Source of the DNA: JANXQG01 sp963775975
GTDB lineage: Bacteria > Planctomycetota > Planctomycetia > Pirellulales > Thermoguttaceae
DNA length: 64,000 nucleotides
Assembly: GCA_963775975.1 (NCBI GenBank)
Contig: CAVZKX010000003.1
Location: 434,001-498,000, forward strand
Direction of reading: 5' to 3'
The notes beneath the pieces are model-generated. The model made no database searches and was not told where the DNA came from. It saw only the letters and a program-made list of their open reading frames with translations. The position numbers and the translations under genes were made by a program. Positions 28,865-39,232 of the stretch are shown here, piece after piece. Numbering within the stretch: the stretch's first letter is position 1; each line of letters starts with the position of its first letter.

Positions 28865-29230
28865 CTACTTCTTCGCGGGGCCTTTTTCCTTGCTCTTCGC
28901 CTTTTTGCCGCCCGTGTCGGCGGGTTTTTCGCCCGATTTTTCCGCGGGCTTTTCGCTGGACGAAGTTTCCGCGGCCGCTTTGTCGCTCGACTTATCGCCT
29001 GTTTTATCGCCCGGCTTGTCGGCGGCGGCGCCCTTTTTGTAAGATTCGCTGCGGTAGTCAGTCGTATAGAAGCCGGACCCTTTGAAGACGATTGCCGCGC
29101 CGGGTCCAATCAGCCGCCGCAGTTTCTTTTTCTTGCACTGGGGACATTGCTTTATTGGGTCGGCCTTGATCGACTGCATCAACTCGAACTTGTGTTCGCA
29201 GGCTTCGCAAATGTAATCGTAGGTTGGCAT
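28865..29230 (-). CDS. FmdB-family zinc-ribbon protein
   Basis: This 121-residue protein starts MPTYDYICEACEHKFELMQS and has a second CPQC, giving the two CxxC pairs of the FmdB zinc ribbon (residues 1-60, ending with a GSGFYTTDYR motif). FmdB-type proteins are small putative regulators, with no defined role in most bacteria. The last 50 residues are Lys/Asp/Ser/Glu-rich low complexity and presumably disordered. It lies 13 bases downstream of grpE on the same strand and probably shares the dnaJ-grpE transcript. Confidence 0.88.
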   Translation of the reverse strand: MPTYDYICEACEHKFELMQSIKADPIKQCPQCKKKKLRRLIGPGAAIVFKGSGFYTTDYRSESYKKGAAADKPGDKTGDKSSDKAAAETSSSEKPAEKSGEKPADTGGKKAKSKEKGPAKK

Positions 29231-29243
29231 GGGTCCGGTTCCT

Positions 29244-29795
29244 TTATGTTCCTTCCGCGTCCGGCAAGCGGGAGACGATCACCTGGCTCGGCCGCACGAC
29301 GCGATCGTGCAGTTGAAAGCCCGGCTGAGCCACAATCACCACCGTGTTCGGCGGAAACTCGTCGGTCGGCTGTTGCGAGATTGCGTGGTGCAAGTGCGGG
29401 TCAAAAGGCAGGTGCAAGGCGCCGATCCGCTGGCAATGGTGCCGGGCAAGAACCTCCTCGAACTGCCGCGCCACCAGCTTGATGCCCTCCAACAACACGG
29501 CTACGTCGCGCGCCTTATCGGCCGCGTCGATGGCACGTTCGACGTTGTCCAGCACCGGCAGCAAATCTTGTATCAGCGGCAATTCGGCGTAGCGGCGGTT
29601 CTCGTCGATCTCGCGGGCTGCGCGCTTGCGATAGTTTTCCAGTTCCGCCTGGCTACGGAGCACGCGGTCCTTGGCCGCTTCAAGGTCGGTGCGCAATTGA
29701 TCGAGGAGGCTATCTTCGGTCTGCTCGGCAGAGGCGGCGCCGGTCTCCACGTTCGTCGCCGCATTGGACTTGGGGTTTGTCATGTCGTCGCTCAT
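29244..29795 (-). CDS. grpE: Nucleotide exchange factor GrpE
   Basis: GrpE (183 residues) releases ADP from DnaK in the cytoplasm. The N-terminal third is acidic and disordered. The central region is the long coiled coil (LLDQLRTDLEAAKDRVLRSQAELENYRKRA, split here as heptads), followed by LPLIQDLLPVLDNVERAI and the C-terminal beta-wing with FDPHLHHAISQQPTDEFPPNTVV. The start overlaps the dnaJ stop by four bases (ATGA), showing coupled translation. Length and motifs are normal. dnaK is not in this window, so the DnaK partner is encoded elsewhere. Confidence 0.95.
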   Translation of the reverse strand: MSDDMTNPKSNAATNVETGAASAEQTEDSLLDQLRTDLEAAKDRVLRSQAELENYRKRAAREIDENRRYAELPLIQDLLPVLDNVERAIDAADKARDVAVLLEGIKLVARQFEEVLARHHCQRIGALHLPFDPHLHHAISQQPTDEFPPNTVVIVAQPGFQLHDRVVRPSQVIVSRLPDAEGT

Positions 29796-30925
29796 GGGTT
29801 TTCTTCCGCGTGGAACAAGTCTTTGATCTTCTCGAAAAACGTCTTTCGCTTCGGCGAGACCTCGCTCTTTTCGATTTCCGCCAGCTCGCGCAGCAATTGC
29901 TCGTGCCGTTCGGAAAGCCGCTTGGGGACTTCGACGGTGATTTGCACGTGCAAGTCGCCGCGGCCGCGGTAGCGCACGTCGGGCATCCCTCTCCCGCGGA
30001 GCGAAAAGACCTCGCCCGGCTGCGTGCCGGCGGGAACGTCAACGTGCTCCGCGCCGTTGAGCGTGGGGACCTTGATCCGCGCCCCGAGCGTCGCCTGCGA
30101 ATAGCTGATCGGCACGTGGCAAATCAGATCGCGGCCGTCGCGATGGAAAAGCGGATGCTCGTTGACCTGGATCAAGCAGTAGCAGTCGCCGGCGGGCCCG
30201 CCCGCCGGGCTCGGCTCGCCCTCGCCGGTAATGCGCAAACGCGTGCCATTGTCCACGCCGGGCGGGATCTCGATCTTGCGGCTCACGGGGCGAAGCACAA
30301 ATCCCTGGCCGCGGCAGCCCGAACAATGTTCGCGAACCACGCGCCCGCTGCCGCGACACGCCGGACAGGCCGATTGCACCGAGAAAAACCCGCTCGCTTG
30401 CACGACCCGCCCGCTGCCGCCGCAGTAGGAGCATTTCTCCGGCCGCGTGCCGGGCTTCGCGCCCGAACCGCTGCACGTTTCGCACATGAAGTGCCGCTCG
30501 AACTCGATCGTTTTCGATACGCCGGCGGCCGCTTCGCTGAGTTCCAGCACGACCTGGCACTGCACGTCGGCGCCCTTGCGGATGCGCCGCCCGCGGCCGA
30601 ACAAGTCGCCAAATATGCCATCGCCGAAGACGTCGCCAAAGGCCTCAAAGATGTCGCCCACATCGCGGAAGTGCGGCGCCTCGCCGCCTTGGAGCCCCGC
30701 GAAGCCGAAGCGGTCGTACTTGGCCCTCTTCTCCGGATGGTGGAGCACCTCGAAAGCCTCGGCCGCCTCCTTGAAGCGGACCACCGCGGCATCATCTCCC
30801 GGGTTGCGGTCGGGGTGATATTTCAGCGCCAGCTTGCGATAGTTCTCGGCAATTTGCTCCTTGCTCGCTGAACGTTCGACCCCGAGGACCTCGTAATAAT
30901 CACGTTTATCAGCCATCGTTGCCAT
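29792..30925 (-). CDS. dnaJ: Chaperone protein DnaJ
   Basis: DnaJ (377 residues) stimulates DnaK ATPase. It has the J domain with HPD (LALKYHPDRNPGDD), a short Gly/Phe region (FGDVFGDGIFGDLFGRG), and four zinc-finger repeats: CETCSGSG, CSYCGGSG, CPACRGSG and CSGCRGQG. The C-terminal substrate-binding domains follow (PPGVDNGTRLRITGEGEPS). An alternative ATG lies three codons in (30916). It is the first gene of dnaJ-grpE-fmdB. No CIRCE element or hrcA gene is visible upstream. A family C hairpin repeat (30960-31018) lies 35 bases before the start. Confidence 0.96.
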   Translation of the reverse strand: MATMADKRDYYEVLGVERSASKEQIAENYRKLALKYHPDRNPGDDAAVVRFKEAAEAFEVLHHPEKRAKYDRFGFAGLQGGEAPHFRDVGDIFEAFGDVFGDGIFGDLFGRGRRIRKGADVQCQVVLELSEAAAGVSKTIEFERHFMCETCSGSGAKPGTRPEKCSYCGGSGRVVQASGFFSVQSACPACRGSGRVVREHCSGCRGQGFVLRPVSRKIEIPPGVDNGTRLRITGEGEPSPAGGPAGDCYCLIQVNEHPLFHRDGRDLICHVPISYSQATLGARIKVPTLNGAEHVDVPAGTQPGEVFSLRGRGMPDVRYRGRGDLHVQITVEVPKRLSERHEQLLRELAEIEKSEVSPKRKTFFEKIKDLFHAEENP

Positions 30926-30959
30926 ATTGTATCTTACGTCATGCGTACGAGGTACGGCA

Positions 30960-31018
30960 GTACGTCAGGCTTTCCAGCCTGACGAGATACGGAGGTCAGG
31001 CTGGAAAGCCTGACGTAC
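30960..31018. repeat. Interspersed perfect hairpin, family C
   Basis: Perfect 23-base arms (30960-30982 and 30996-31018) with a 13-base loop. Sequence and loop length match the copy at 7581-7641. It lies between groEL1 and dnaJ. Confidence 0.9.
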
Positions 31019-31022
31019 ATGG

Positions 31023-31055
31023 AGCGGGGCCACCCCGGCGTGAGGCGGCCCCGCT
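31023..31055 (-). terminator. Stem-loop at the end of groEL1
   Basis: A 9-base perfect stem (AGCGGGGCC at 31023 and GGCCCCGCT at 31047) with a 15-base loop lies about 30 bases after the groEL1 stop. It is GC-rich and has no following T-run, so rho-independent termination is only a possibility. Confidence 0.5.
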
Positions 31056-31086
31056 GAATATCGTTGGACGATTCGCGCGCGTTTGC

Positions 31087-32700
<1,614 letters not shown>

Positions 32701-32717
32701 GTTGGCGGTTCCTTCGT

Positions 32718-32815
32718 TTAGATCTTAGGTCTTAGGTTTTAGGTCTTGGATTTTGAGGTTATCGGCCGAGGTCCAAATCCTAAGACCTAAGCCCTAAGAC
32801 CCAAGACCTCGGCAC
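32718..32815. repeat. TCTTAGGT-type low-complexity repeat
   Basis: The gap between groES and groEL1 is mostly short words related to GGTCTTAGG. They are repeated in one orientation at 32718-32755 and in the opposite orientation (CCTAAGACC) at 32778-32812. The two halves could pair imperfectly. It is not a CIRCE element. Similar word-type repeats, different in sequence, occur at 50591-50683 and 61919-61959. Confidence 0.7.
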
Positions 32816-32823
32816 GGCAGATG

Positions 32824-33129
32824 TTACTTCACAACCTTTGCCAAAATGTCCGTCTCGCGGAGGATTTTGACCTCGCGGCCGCCGAGCTCGATTTCCGAGC
32901 CGGAATACTTGCCGTAGATCACTTCATCGCCCACGCTCACCGAGAGCGCGCCGCGCTCGCCGCTATCCAGCAGCTTGCCCGGGCCGATGGCCAGGACCGC
33001 GCCGCGCTGCGGCTTCTCCTTGGCGGTGTCGGGCAGGACGATGCCGCCGGCAGTGACCTCGTCAGCTTCCTTGGGCTCCACAACGACGCGGTCGTCCAGC
33101 GGACGCAATTTGATGCTGTCTTTTGACAT
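32824..33129 (-). CDS. groES: 10-kDa co-chaperonin GroES
   Basis: GroES (101 residues) caps the GroEL ring. It has LRPLDDRVVVEPKEADEVTAGGIVLPDTAKEK, with the mobile loop, then GAVLAIGPGKLL and VGDEVIYGKYSGSEIELGG. The start ATG at 33129 follows AGGAGATA. Length is normal. It sits between the two groEL copies on the same strand. Since no groES accompanies groEL2 separately, it probably serves both rings. Confidence 0.97.
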   Translation of the reverse strand: MSKDSIKLRPLDDRVVVEPKEADEVTAGGIVLPDTAKEKPQRGAVLAIGPGKLLDSGERGALSVSVGDEVIYGKYSGSEIELGGREVKILRETDILAKVVK

Positions 33130-33173
33130 GATAGTTCGTATCTCCTATGAATTTGTGTTGTTGATTTGAGTTG

Positions 33174-33258
33174 CTGTAGCACGGAACGCCCTCTGCGGCG
33201 TTCCGTGCGGTGTGTCGCTGCAAGGCATGAGGAATGCCACGGAGGGCGTTCCTTACAG
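33174..33258. repeat. Interspersed inverted repeat, family B
   Basis: The left arm starts CTGTAGCACGGAACGCCCTC (33174) and the right arm ends GGGCGTTCCTTACAG (33258). They pair imperfectly around a loop of roughly 25 bases. It lies between groEL2 and groES, and related copies are at 4348 and 55411. Confidence 0.75.
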
Positions 33259-33265
33259 GCCGCGC

Positions 33266-34974
33266 CTAAAATCCGCCCATGCCTCCCATGCCGCCCATCC
33301 CACCCATGCCGCCGCCCATTCCACCCATGCCGCCCATACCACCGCCCATGCCGTGATCGTGGTGGCCGCCCGGAGGGCCGGCCTTGCCGTCGTCCTTCTT
33401 GGGAATCTCGGTGATGAGGCATGACGTGGTGAGCAGCAGGCTGGCGACGCTCACGGCGTTCTGCAAAGCAGTGCGAACGACCTTCGCGGGGTCGATAATA
33501 CCGGCTTCGAGCATGTCGCCGTAGGTATCTTTGTCGGCGTCGTAGCCTTCGTTCTTTTTCAGGCTGCGAACGCGGTGGACAACGACCGGGCCTTCCTGGC
33601 CGGCGTTGTTGGCAATCGCCTTGAGCGGAACTTCCAGTACGTTGCGGACGATCTTCGCGCCAGCGCCTCATCGCCCTCAAGCTGCAAGTTGTCGACGGCC
33701 TTTTCGCAGCGCAAGAGGGCCACGCCGCCGCCGGGCACGATGCCCTCTTCCAGCGCGGCCTGCGTGGCGGCGCGGGCGTCGTCCAAGAGAAACTTGCGCT
33801 CTTTCATTTCGGTCTCGGTCGTTGCGCCGACGCTGATCTGGGCCACGCCGCCGGCCAGCTTGGCCAACCGCTCTTGGAGCTTTTCCTTGTCGTAGTCGCT
33901 GGTGGTCGTCTCGATTTCCTTGCGGATCGACTCTGCCCGGCCGGCAATGGCCTTCTTGTCGCCTTTGCCGCCGACAATCGTCGTATCGTCGGCCGAAATG
34001 ATGACGCGGTCAACCGTGCCGAGGTCCGAGAGCTTCACCGAATCAAGCTGCACACCCAAATCCTTGAAAATCGCGTTGCCGCCGGTCAATGTGGCGAGAT
34101 CGCCGAGCATCGCCTTGCGGCGGTCGCCGTATCCCGGTGCCTTGACCGCACAGACATTCAGGATGCCGCGCATCTTATTGACAACGAGCGTGGCCAGGGC
34201 TTCGCCTTCCACGTCCTCGGCGATAATCAAGAGCGGCTTGTTGGCCTGGCTGACAGCCTCCAAGAGCGGCACGAGGCTCTTGGCGCTGGAGATCTTCTCT
34301 TCGTGAATCAAAACGAGCGCCTTTTCGAACTCAACCGTTTGCTCGTCTTGATTAGTGACAAAGTGCGGCGAGAGAAAGCCGCGGTCGAACTGCATTCCTT
34401 CGACGACATCGACCGTCGTCTCGGACTGCTTGCCTTCCTCGATCGTGATCACGCCGTCCTTGCCGACCTTCATGAAGGCCTCGGCCAGGTAGCTGCCGAT
34501 CGTGGGATCGTTGTTGCCGGCGATCGTGGCGATCTGGGTGATTTCCCTCTTGTTCTTTTCGTTGATCGGCGTCGACATCTTGCCGATCGCGGCGACAACT
34601 GCCTCGGCGGCCTTCTGTGCGCCGCGGGAAAGCGACATCGGGTCGGCGCCGCCGGCGATCATCTTTAGGCCCTCGCGATAAATCGCGTCGGCCAGCACGG
34701 TGGCCGTGGTCGTGCCGTCGCCGGCGATCTTGTTCGTCTTCGAGGCCGCTTCTTTGACGAGCTGCGCCCCGAGGTTTTCCTGGGGATCGTCGAGATTGAT
34801 CTCTTCGGCGACGGTGACGCCGTCTTTGGTGATCTTGGGGGCGCCCCAACCCTTGTCCAGAACCGCGTTGCGGCCGCGGGGCCCGAGGGTGGTCATTACG
34901 GCCCGGGCCAGCTTGCTCACACCAATGGCCAGCGGTTGCCGGGCTTGGTCATCGTACACCATCTGTTTCGCCAC
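33266..34974 (-). CDS. groEL: 60-kDa chaperonin GroEL, copy with GGM tail, one frameshift
   Basis: This second chaperonin has about 569 residues after restoring one base near 33657-33662 (..LEGDEAL joins AKIVRNVLEVPLKAI). Motifs match groEL1: TLGPRGRNAVLDKGWGAPKITKDG, GDGTTTATVLADAI, AVKAPGYGDRRKAM and GIVPGGGVALLR. The C-terminus keeps the repeated Gly-Gly-Met tail that lines the cavity. It starts at GTG 34974 with AGAGGAGGAA upstream, rather than at the ATG ten codons earlier. In planctomycetes with two copies, the tailed one is the likely housekeeping form. The intact remainder argues that the frameshift is a sequence error. Confidence 0.93.
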
Positions 34975-35324
34975 TGTAGATTCCTCCTCTTGCGGACTAG
35001 TCAACTAATCAATTGCCCAGCTCGAAACGACGGCCCACGTAGAGAGGGCAAGGCTCGCGTCAATTTCGGCCGTTGGCAGGGTAAACACTTAAGTGCGGTG
35101 GTCACGGACGGGCGGCAAATACCAAACTTGGCAGCCGAACCGCTCGGTTTGGGCCTTGTGATGCAAGCGGTGTGCCAAGCGCCGGCCAAGTGAACGTAAG
35201 ATTCATGCTAGCAAGAAGTTACGGCGAGCGATTATGGTATGGTGGCCGACTAGTCCGCCGTAGCGACCGCCGTTTCATGCCAATTTGACAGCCTCGGGTT
35301 GCACACCACTTCCGTTTGCTCGCA

Positions 35325-37220
35325 TTACTCGTCCGCCAAGACTTGCGAGACGCGAAAGCCTCGGTCATCGTATCGGTTTCCGGGCCCGTCGTATTGGCGG
35401 CTGGCCGAGCGGCAGTGGCCGGCCAGGATGCCCCATCTACCACCGCCACGGGCCACGCGGAACGAGCCCGCTGAAGGCCCCGTTGGATCGTCTGTCGCCG
35501 ACTTGGCATAATAAATAATCCTTGTCGTACCAGTCCTGGCACCACTGCCAGACGTTGCCGTACACGTCATAGAGCCCCCAGGCGTTAGCGCGTTTCTGCC
35601 CGACAGGATGCGTCTGAGGGTCCGGGCTGCCGCCTGCACCCAACCAAGCGTACTCGCCCAACAGCTTCTCTTCCGCTGTCGCCGGTAAACGATTCGGCCC
35701 GATGCTGAAGCACCAACGGCCCGCGCTCCCGGCTCGGCACGCATACTCCCACTGTGCTTCCGTCGGTAATCCATACCGTCGCTTGGCCGCCTTTTCCCTA
35801 GGCAGTTCCGAAAGCCTCCGGCAGAAATCCATTGCCTCATCCCACGATACCATCTCCACCGGTTTTTTCGGATTCCCTTGAAACTTGCTCGGGTTGCCGC
35901 CCATCACTCGCTGATAGTCTTCTTGCGTGACGTCCGTCATGCCGATCAAATAGGGCTTGGTAATACGTACCAAGTGCTGCGGCCCCTCGCTCGGCAAACG
36001 GTCTCGGTACCAGCCATCGTCGGCGTGCCGCCGCATCTCCTCCTCGATCACCTCTTTGGGCGAACCCATCTGGAACTCACCCGGAGGAATGAGAACAAGG
36101 TTCATGCCGATGGAGTTGGTTTGCACCACCGGCACGCGGAGGTACTTCGCCCACCGCTTCTGGTGTTGCTTGGCCGTCAACTCGTTGAACGGCGCGACTG
36201 CGATCGGCGGGCGGCTGCGCGGCGCCGCCCTCCATCTCGATCGCTGGCGCCGCGGTCGCATTCGCCAGTCGTTTTTCGATCTTGTCTTTGATCAAGCCGG
36301 AGAGCCCGGGCAACGCCTTCTGATACCAAGAACAGGCCCGCAGCCGAATCGGCGATTTGGCTCCTCCATCCTGTTTCTCGGCCAGGTCCCACCAGGCATC
36401 GCCGAGCTTCACTTGTTCGTTCGCAGTGGCAGCGCCTTTCAGCTCCTTCGTTGCCAGGGACTTCAAGTCTTCGTCACGGCCCAGTGCCAACCTTGGGATT
36501 CCCTTATCCCAGTCGCCCTTCACGTAGCACTCGTATTTTCCGACGACAAGGTTGGCCTCGGGATCATCCGGAGTCTTATCGAGTGTCGCCAGCGCCGTTT
36601 TGGCCTCCTCGCGGACCTTAGCCCTTTGTTGCACGTCCGCCAATCGTGATTTTGCTTGCCGCAACAATTTCAGATTATGCGTTTTGCGCTTCCTCCAACG
36701 CTAGGTTGCCGAGTTGCATGGCCGTATCGAATTGGTCGCCGGCAAGTGATTGTTCCACCAGTCCCAAGGCCAATCCGGCGATCGCGTCATGCTCCGACGC
36801 CAAACGGGCTTTTTGCGTGAGACTTTTGAGCTCGCTGGTCCGTAACTGCCAAACGTCGACCTCGAAGGAATCGGCCATCGTGTCAATGGCTGCAAATGCT
36901 GTTTCGGCATCGAGAACCTGCGTGGCAATGGTCCTGCTAGCCTTCAGAAGAACGAATTTGCCAGCGGGATCGTCTTCAGTGCCCGCAGCCTTCCCCAGCA
37001 GTTTCTTTGCCAAGGCCTTCTTCTGATCCGCGGTTCTTGCAGCGGCCAATTCGCCGCCGTAAACTTCCCTAACAAGTTTCAACGATTCGGCTTGCGCGGC
37101 ATCATTTGGAACTGGCGATTTTTTCTCCGCACCCCAAGCCGACCAGCAGGTCAGCATCAATGAGGCGACGACGGCAGGCGAAGAATATCGAAGCATGGAT
37201 GGAATTCGCATAGTCCACAT
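35325..37220 (-). CDS. Secreted SUMF1/FGE-domain protein, three frameshifts
   Basis: The intended protein has about 630 residues. A signal peptide (MLRYSSPAVVASLMLTCWSAWGAE) is followed by about 300 helical residues (EAKTALATLDKTPDDPEANLVVG and similar). The C-terminal formylglycine-generating-enzyme-like domain has NSIGMNLVLIPPGEFQMGSP, then GMTDVTQEDYQRVMGGNPS, RRYGLPTEAQWEYACRAGS, GLYDVYGNVWQWCQDWY and DRGFRVSQVL. Frame changes near 36670 (AAAA run), 36215 and 35505 must be removed to read it through. Most planctomycete FGE-like proteins are not sulfatase activators but secreted or kinase-linked domains. The function here is unknown. Confidence 0.8.
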
Positions 37221-37327
37221 CTCCCCTGAACAGGGCCATTTGCAGCGTCTTTCGAACCAATATAGCCAATCCTATTGGGGCAGACTTCCTCTGCTATCCC
37301 GCCTCCCTCCGGCCCGCCGCCGCGCCT

Positions 37328-37427
37328 CATATGGTCATAGTGATCGAAAAACGCCTCGCTAGGTTGCCGTGCCGCTGGGCGAGGCGTTCCGCCAGGTCGC
37401 TGAGATCACCAGCGGGGTGAAACCGTC
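37328..37427 (-). pseudogene. Relic of the 3' end of the P-loop ATPase gene
   Basis: This stretch matches the last part of the ATPase gene at 38119-38721 (region about 38145-38248) at roughly four of five bases, in the same orientation. The shared blocks include GGTTGCCGTGCCG and GATCGAAAA. Translation shows the same residues (LAQRHGNL, then a disrupted tail). It begins three bases after the XRE gene's stop. It and the intact gene therefore flank the toxin-antitoxin pair as a direct repeat of about 100 bases. Confidence 0.7.
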
Positions 37428-37430
37428 CTA

Positions 37431-37772
37431 TCAAACGCCAACTAATTCCAGTTTCAGGCCAAGCGCCTCTGCGACCGCCTCAAGACTGGAAAGCTTCGTG
37501 TCGCGGCCATATTCCAGATCGCGCACGGTGCTCGGATTGGGAACTCCGGCGAGCTTGGCAACCGCATACCAGGATAATCCCTGCGCCTCGCGAGCCGCGC
37601 GAATCTGCGCACCGATTCCCGAACTGCTCGGCATAAGCCGCGGCGGATCGCGCGGCGGAAATTCCTGCCGGACCTTCTCTCGAATATCGCGGAGCCGCTG
37701 TCGTTCGGATTCGCTCAATGGACCGCTGCGTCGAACTCGTTGTATTGGCTTTTTTCCCACAGCTTGCCTCAT
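37431..37772 (-). CDS. XRE-family HTH protein, probable antitoxin
   Basis: This 113-residue protein has an N-terminal basic region and a C-terminal XRE helix-turn-helix: GAQIRAAREAQGLSWYAVAK, then PSTVRDLEYGRDTKLSSLEAVAEALGLKLE. It overlaps the upstream BrnT-like gene by four bases (ATGA), so the pair is co-translated. By order and size it is the probable antitoxin and transcriptional repressor of a type II module. The extended N-terminal segment (LSESERQRLRDIREKVRQEF) is a helix that could neutralise the toxin. Confidence 0.8.
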   Translation of the reverse strand: MRQAVGKKPIQRVRRSGPLSESERQRLRDIREKVRQEFPPRDPPRLMPSSSGIGAQIRAAREAQGLSWYAVAKLAGVPNPSTVRDLEYGRDTKLSSLEAVAEALGLKLELVGV

Positions 37773-38026
37773 GGTTCCGGCACCTCGTATGCGGTTACCG
37801 GATAAATCATGCCCTCACCCGCTAGTTCATACACGACGATAATATAATCGCCGTCGGGAGTGTATCCAAAGCAACACGGCCGGCCGCTACTATCGCTCGT
37901 GCCTTCCGAGCTCGGATTTTCCAAGACGTACTCTACGTCCTCGATCAACAAGCCATATTCCGCGATATGTTGTACAGTCCGATCTGGTTCTTCGTCCTCA
38001 TCCCACAGAATCGACACGAACCACAT
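37769..38026 (-). CDS. BrnT/DUF4258-like small protein, probable toxin
   Basis: This 85-residue protein starts MWFVSILWDEDEEPDRTVQHIAEYGLLIEDVEYVLENP, then SSGRPCCFGYTPDGDYIIVVYE and VYPVTAYEV-like end (MIYPVTAYEV). The pattern of a helix ending in a GLxxxDVExVLxNP motif, an Arg-containing strand and a final TAYEV strand is that of BrnT-like RelE-fold toxins. It precedes the XRE gene with a four-base overlap. Activity is inferred from family and layout only. Confidence 0.72.
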   Translation of the reverse strand: MWFVSILWDEDEEPDRTVQHIAEYGLLIEDVEYVLENPSSEGTSDSSGRPCCFGYTPDGDYIIVVYELAGEGMIYPVTAYEVPEP

Positions 38027-38118
38027 GGCTTGGCCTCAATCAAGGTCGCCGATGCATTATAGCATTGCAATGCGATAATGCAATATAATCTCTTTCCGAC
38101 CGCAGTTCCACAGCCACG

Positions 38119-38721
38119 CTAAGAACTCGCCCTCCGCCGCTCTTCATATATATCGTATAGATCGAAAAGCGCCTCGCGGAGGTTGCCGTGCCGTTGGGCG
38201 AGGTGTTCCACAAGATCGCCGAGCCGCACTAGCGGCGGGAAGCCGTCTTGCAAGCGCTCGACGACCTTCCAGGACCGCGGCACGTCGATCGCAGTTTGAT
38301 AAATGACCGGCAACCGGGCCGAACGGTGAGAAGCCACCAACAGCCCCGCGCCTTGGGATTTGCAGAATCGAGTTAGCCGCAGCCGGCTCCAGGCGCTGAG
38401 TTGCTCGATGCCGTCAACCGCCGCTACGCCACGGCCGGCTGTAGTGCTGAGCGAAGCGAGGAAGTCGCGCGGCAAGGTTCGCTGCCCGGCCGACAGCGTG
38501 ACGCACCTGACGAGCCGGCCGCGGGCCTCAATGGCAGGCGTTATGGCCGCCAGCAGTGTTGACTTGCCGGTTCCGTGCAGGCCGGTGATCGCACCATGCC
38601 AGTGATTCGCCTCCAAAAGATCGACGAGCTGCCCAAGCGTTCTTCCGTGCTCGAAAATGAAGTCTATCGTGCCCGGACGGATGCGGGCGGCGGAGAAGGG
38701 GTTGGTCGCGCGGGAGCTCAT
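38119..38721 (-). CDS. P-loop ATPase of unknown role
   Basis: This 200-residue protein has a Walker A loop in HGAITGLHGTGKSTLLAAI and a hydrophobic strand ending in Asp (GRGVAAVDGIEQL) as a likely Walker B. LLVASHR may be a sensor strand. There are no membrane segments. Its C-terminal part (GDLVEHLAQRHGNLREALFDLYDIYEE) is duplicated as a relic at 37328-37427. It follows the DUF3592-like and small-protein genes on the same strand by 64 bases, a grouping that suggests a three-gene unit. It could be an AAA+-like or DnaA-related regulator, but no family can be named with confidence. Confidence 0.75.
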   Translation of the reverse strand: MSSRATNPFSAARIRPGTIDFIFEHGRTLGQLVDLLEANHWHGAITGLHGTGKSTLLAAITPAIEARGRLVRCVTLSAGQRTLPRDFLASLSTTAGRGVAAVDGIEQLSAWSRLRLTRFCKSQGAGLLVASHRSARLPVIYQTAIDVPRSWKVVERLQDGFPPLVRLGDLVEHLAQRHGNLREALFDLYDIYEERRRASS

Positions 38722-38785
38722 CGTATTGGCTTTGCAATCATTCGTTTAACCCAGAGCCAACGGCGGCAGAAAAATCGAAGTGCTT

Positions 38786-39232
38786 TCAGTACGCCGTCGC
38801 CGTTGGTTCCGGGTTAAACGACTGCATGCCCTCGACGGGCATCGCCCGCGCCGCCGGTACGAAACCCAGCCGGAACACTTTCTCCGCTACCAGATCCCGC
38901 CCGCGCTTAAAAATCACGCGCACTCGTACGCACCAGCGAATTTTCACGATCTGGCCGTCATAGCTCAGCGGGCTCTCGGGCAGCGTCGTGCTGAAGCGGT
39001 CGGGCCGCCGCGGATCGGCCGCTTCCGGGCCGTCGATATTCTTTCGCCAAAACTCGTGCACGGCCAGATCTTCGTCGCCCTTGCCTTCGCTGTGCCAAAG
39101 GACCGAGACCTCGATGGCCTCCAAGTTATCGTGCTCGACCCACTCGACGCGGTAGTCGCCCGAGAGCGTCATTCCCGGAGCAAACGCGCGGCCGTCGTCG
39201 TCCAAGCGAATGTAGATTTCCGGTTCGATCAT
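38786..39232 (-). CDS. Conserved hypothetical protein, partner of DUF3592-like gene
   Basis: This protein of about 148 residues starts MIEPEIYIRLDDDGRAFAPG and is beta-rich (LSGDYRVEWVEHDNLEAIEVSVLWHSEGKGDEDLAVHEFW). Its ATG at 39232 overlaps the stop of the upstream gene by four bases. The same sandwich-like pattern (IRWCVRVRVIFKRGRDLVAEKVF) also occurs at the end of the upstream protein (VQWKLIVRSEADG). Both may therefore carry arrestin-like beta-sandwich domains. No signal peptide. Function unknown. Confidence 0.72.
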   Translation of the reverse strand: MIEPEIYIRLDDDGRAFAPGMTLSGDYRVEWVEHDNLEAIEVSVLWHSEGKGDEDLAVHEFWRKNIDGPEAADPRRPDRFSTTLPESPLSYDGQIVKIRWCVRVRVIFKRGRDLVAEKVFRLGFVPAARAMPVEGMQSFNPEPTATAY

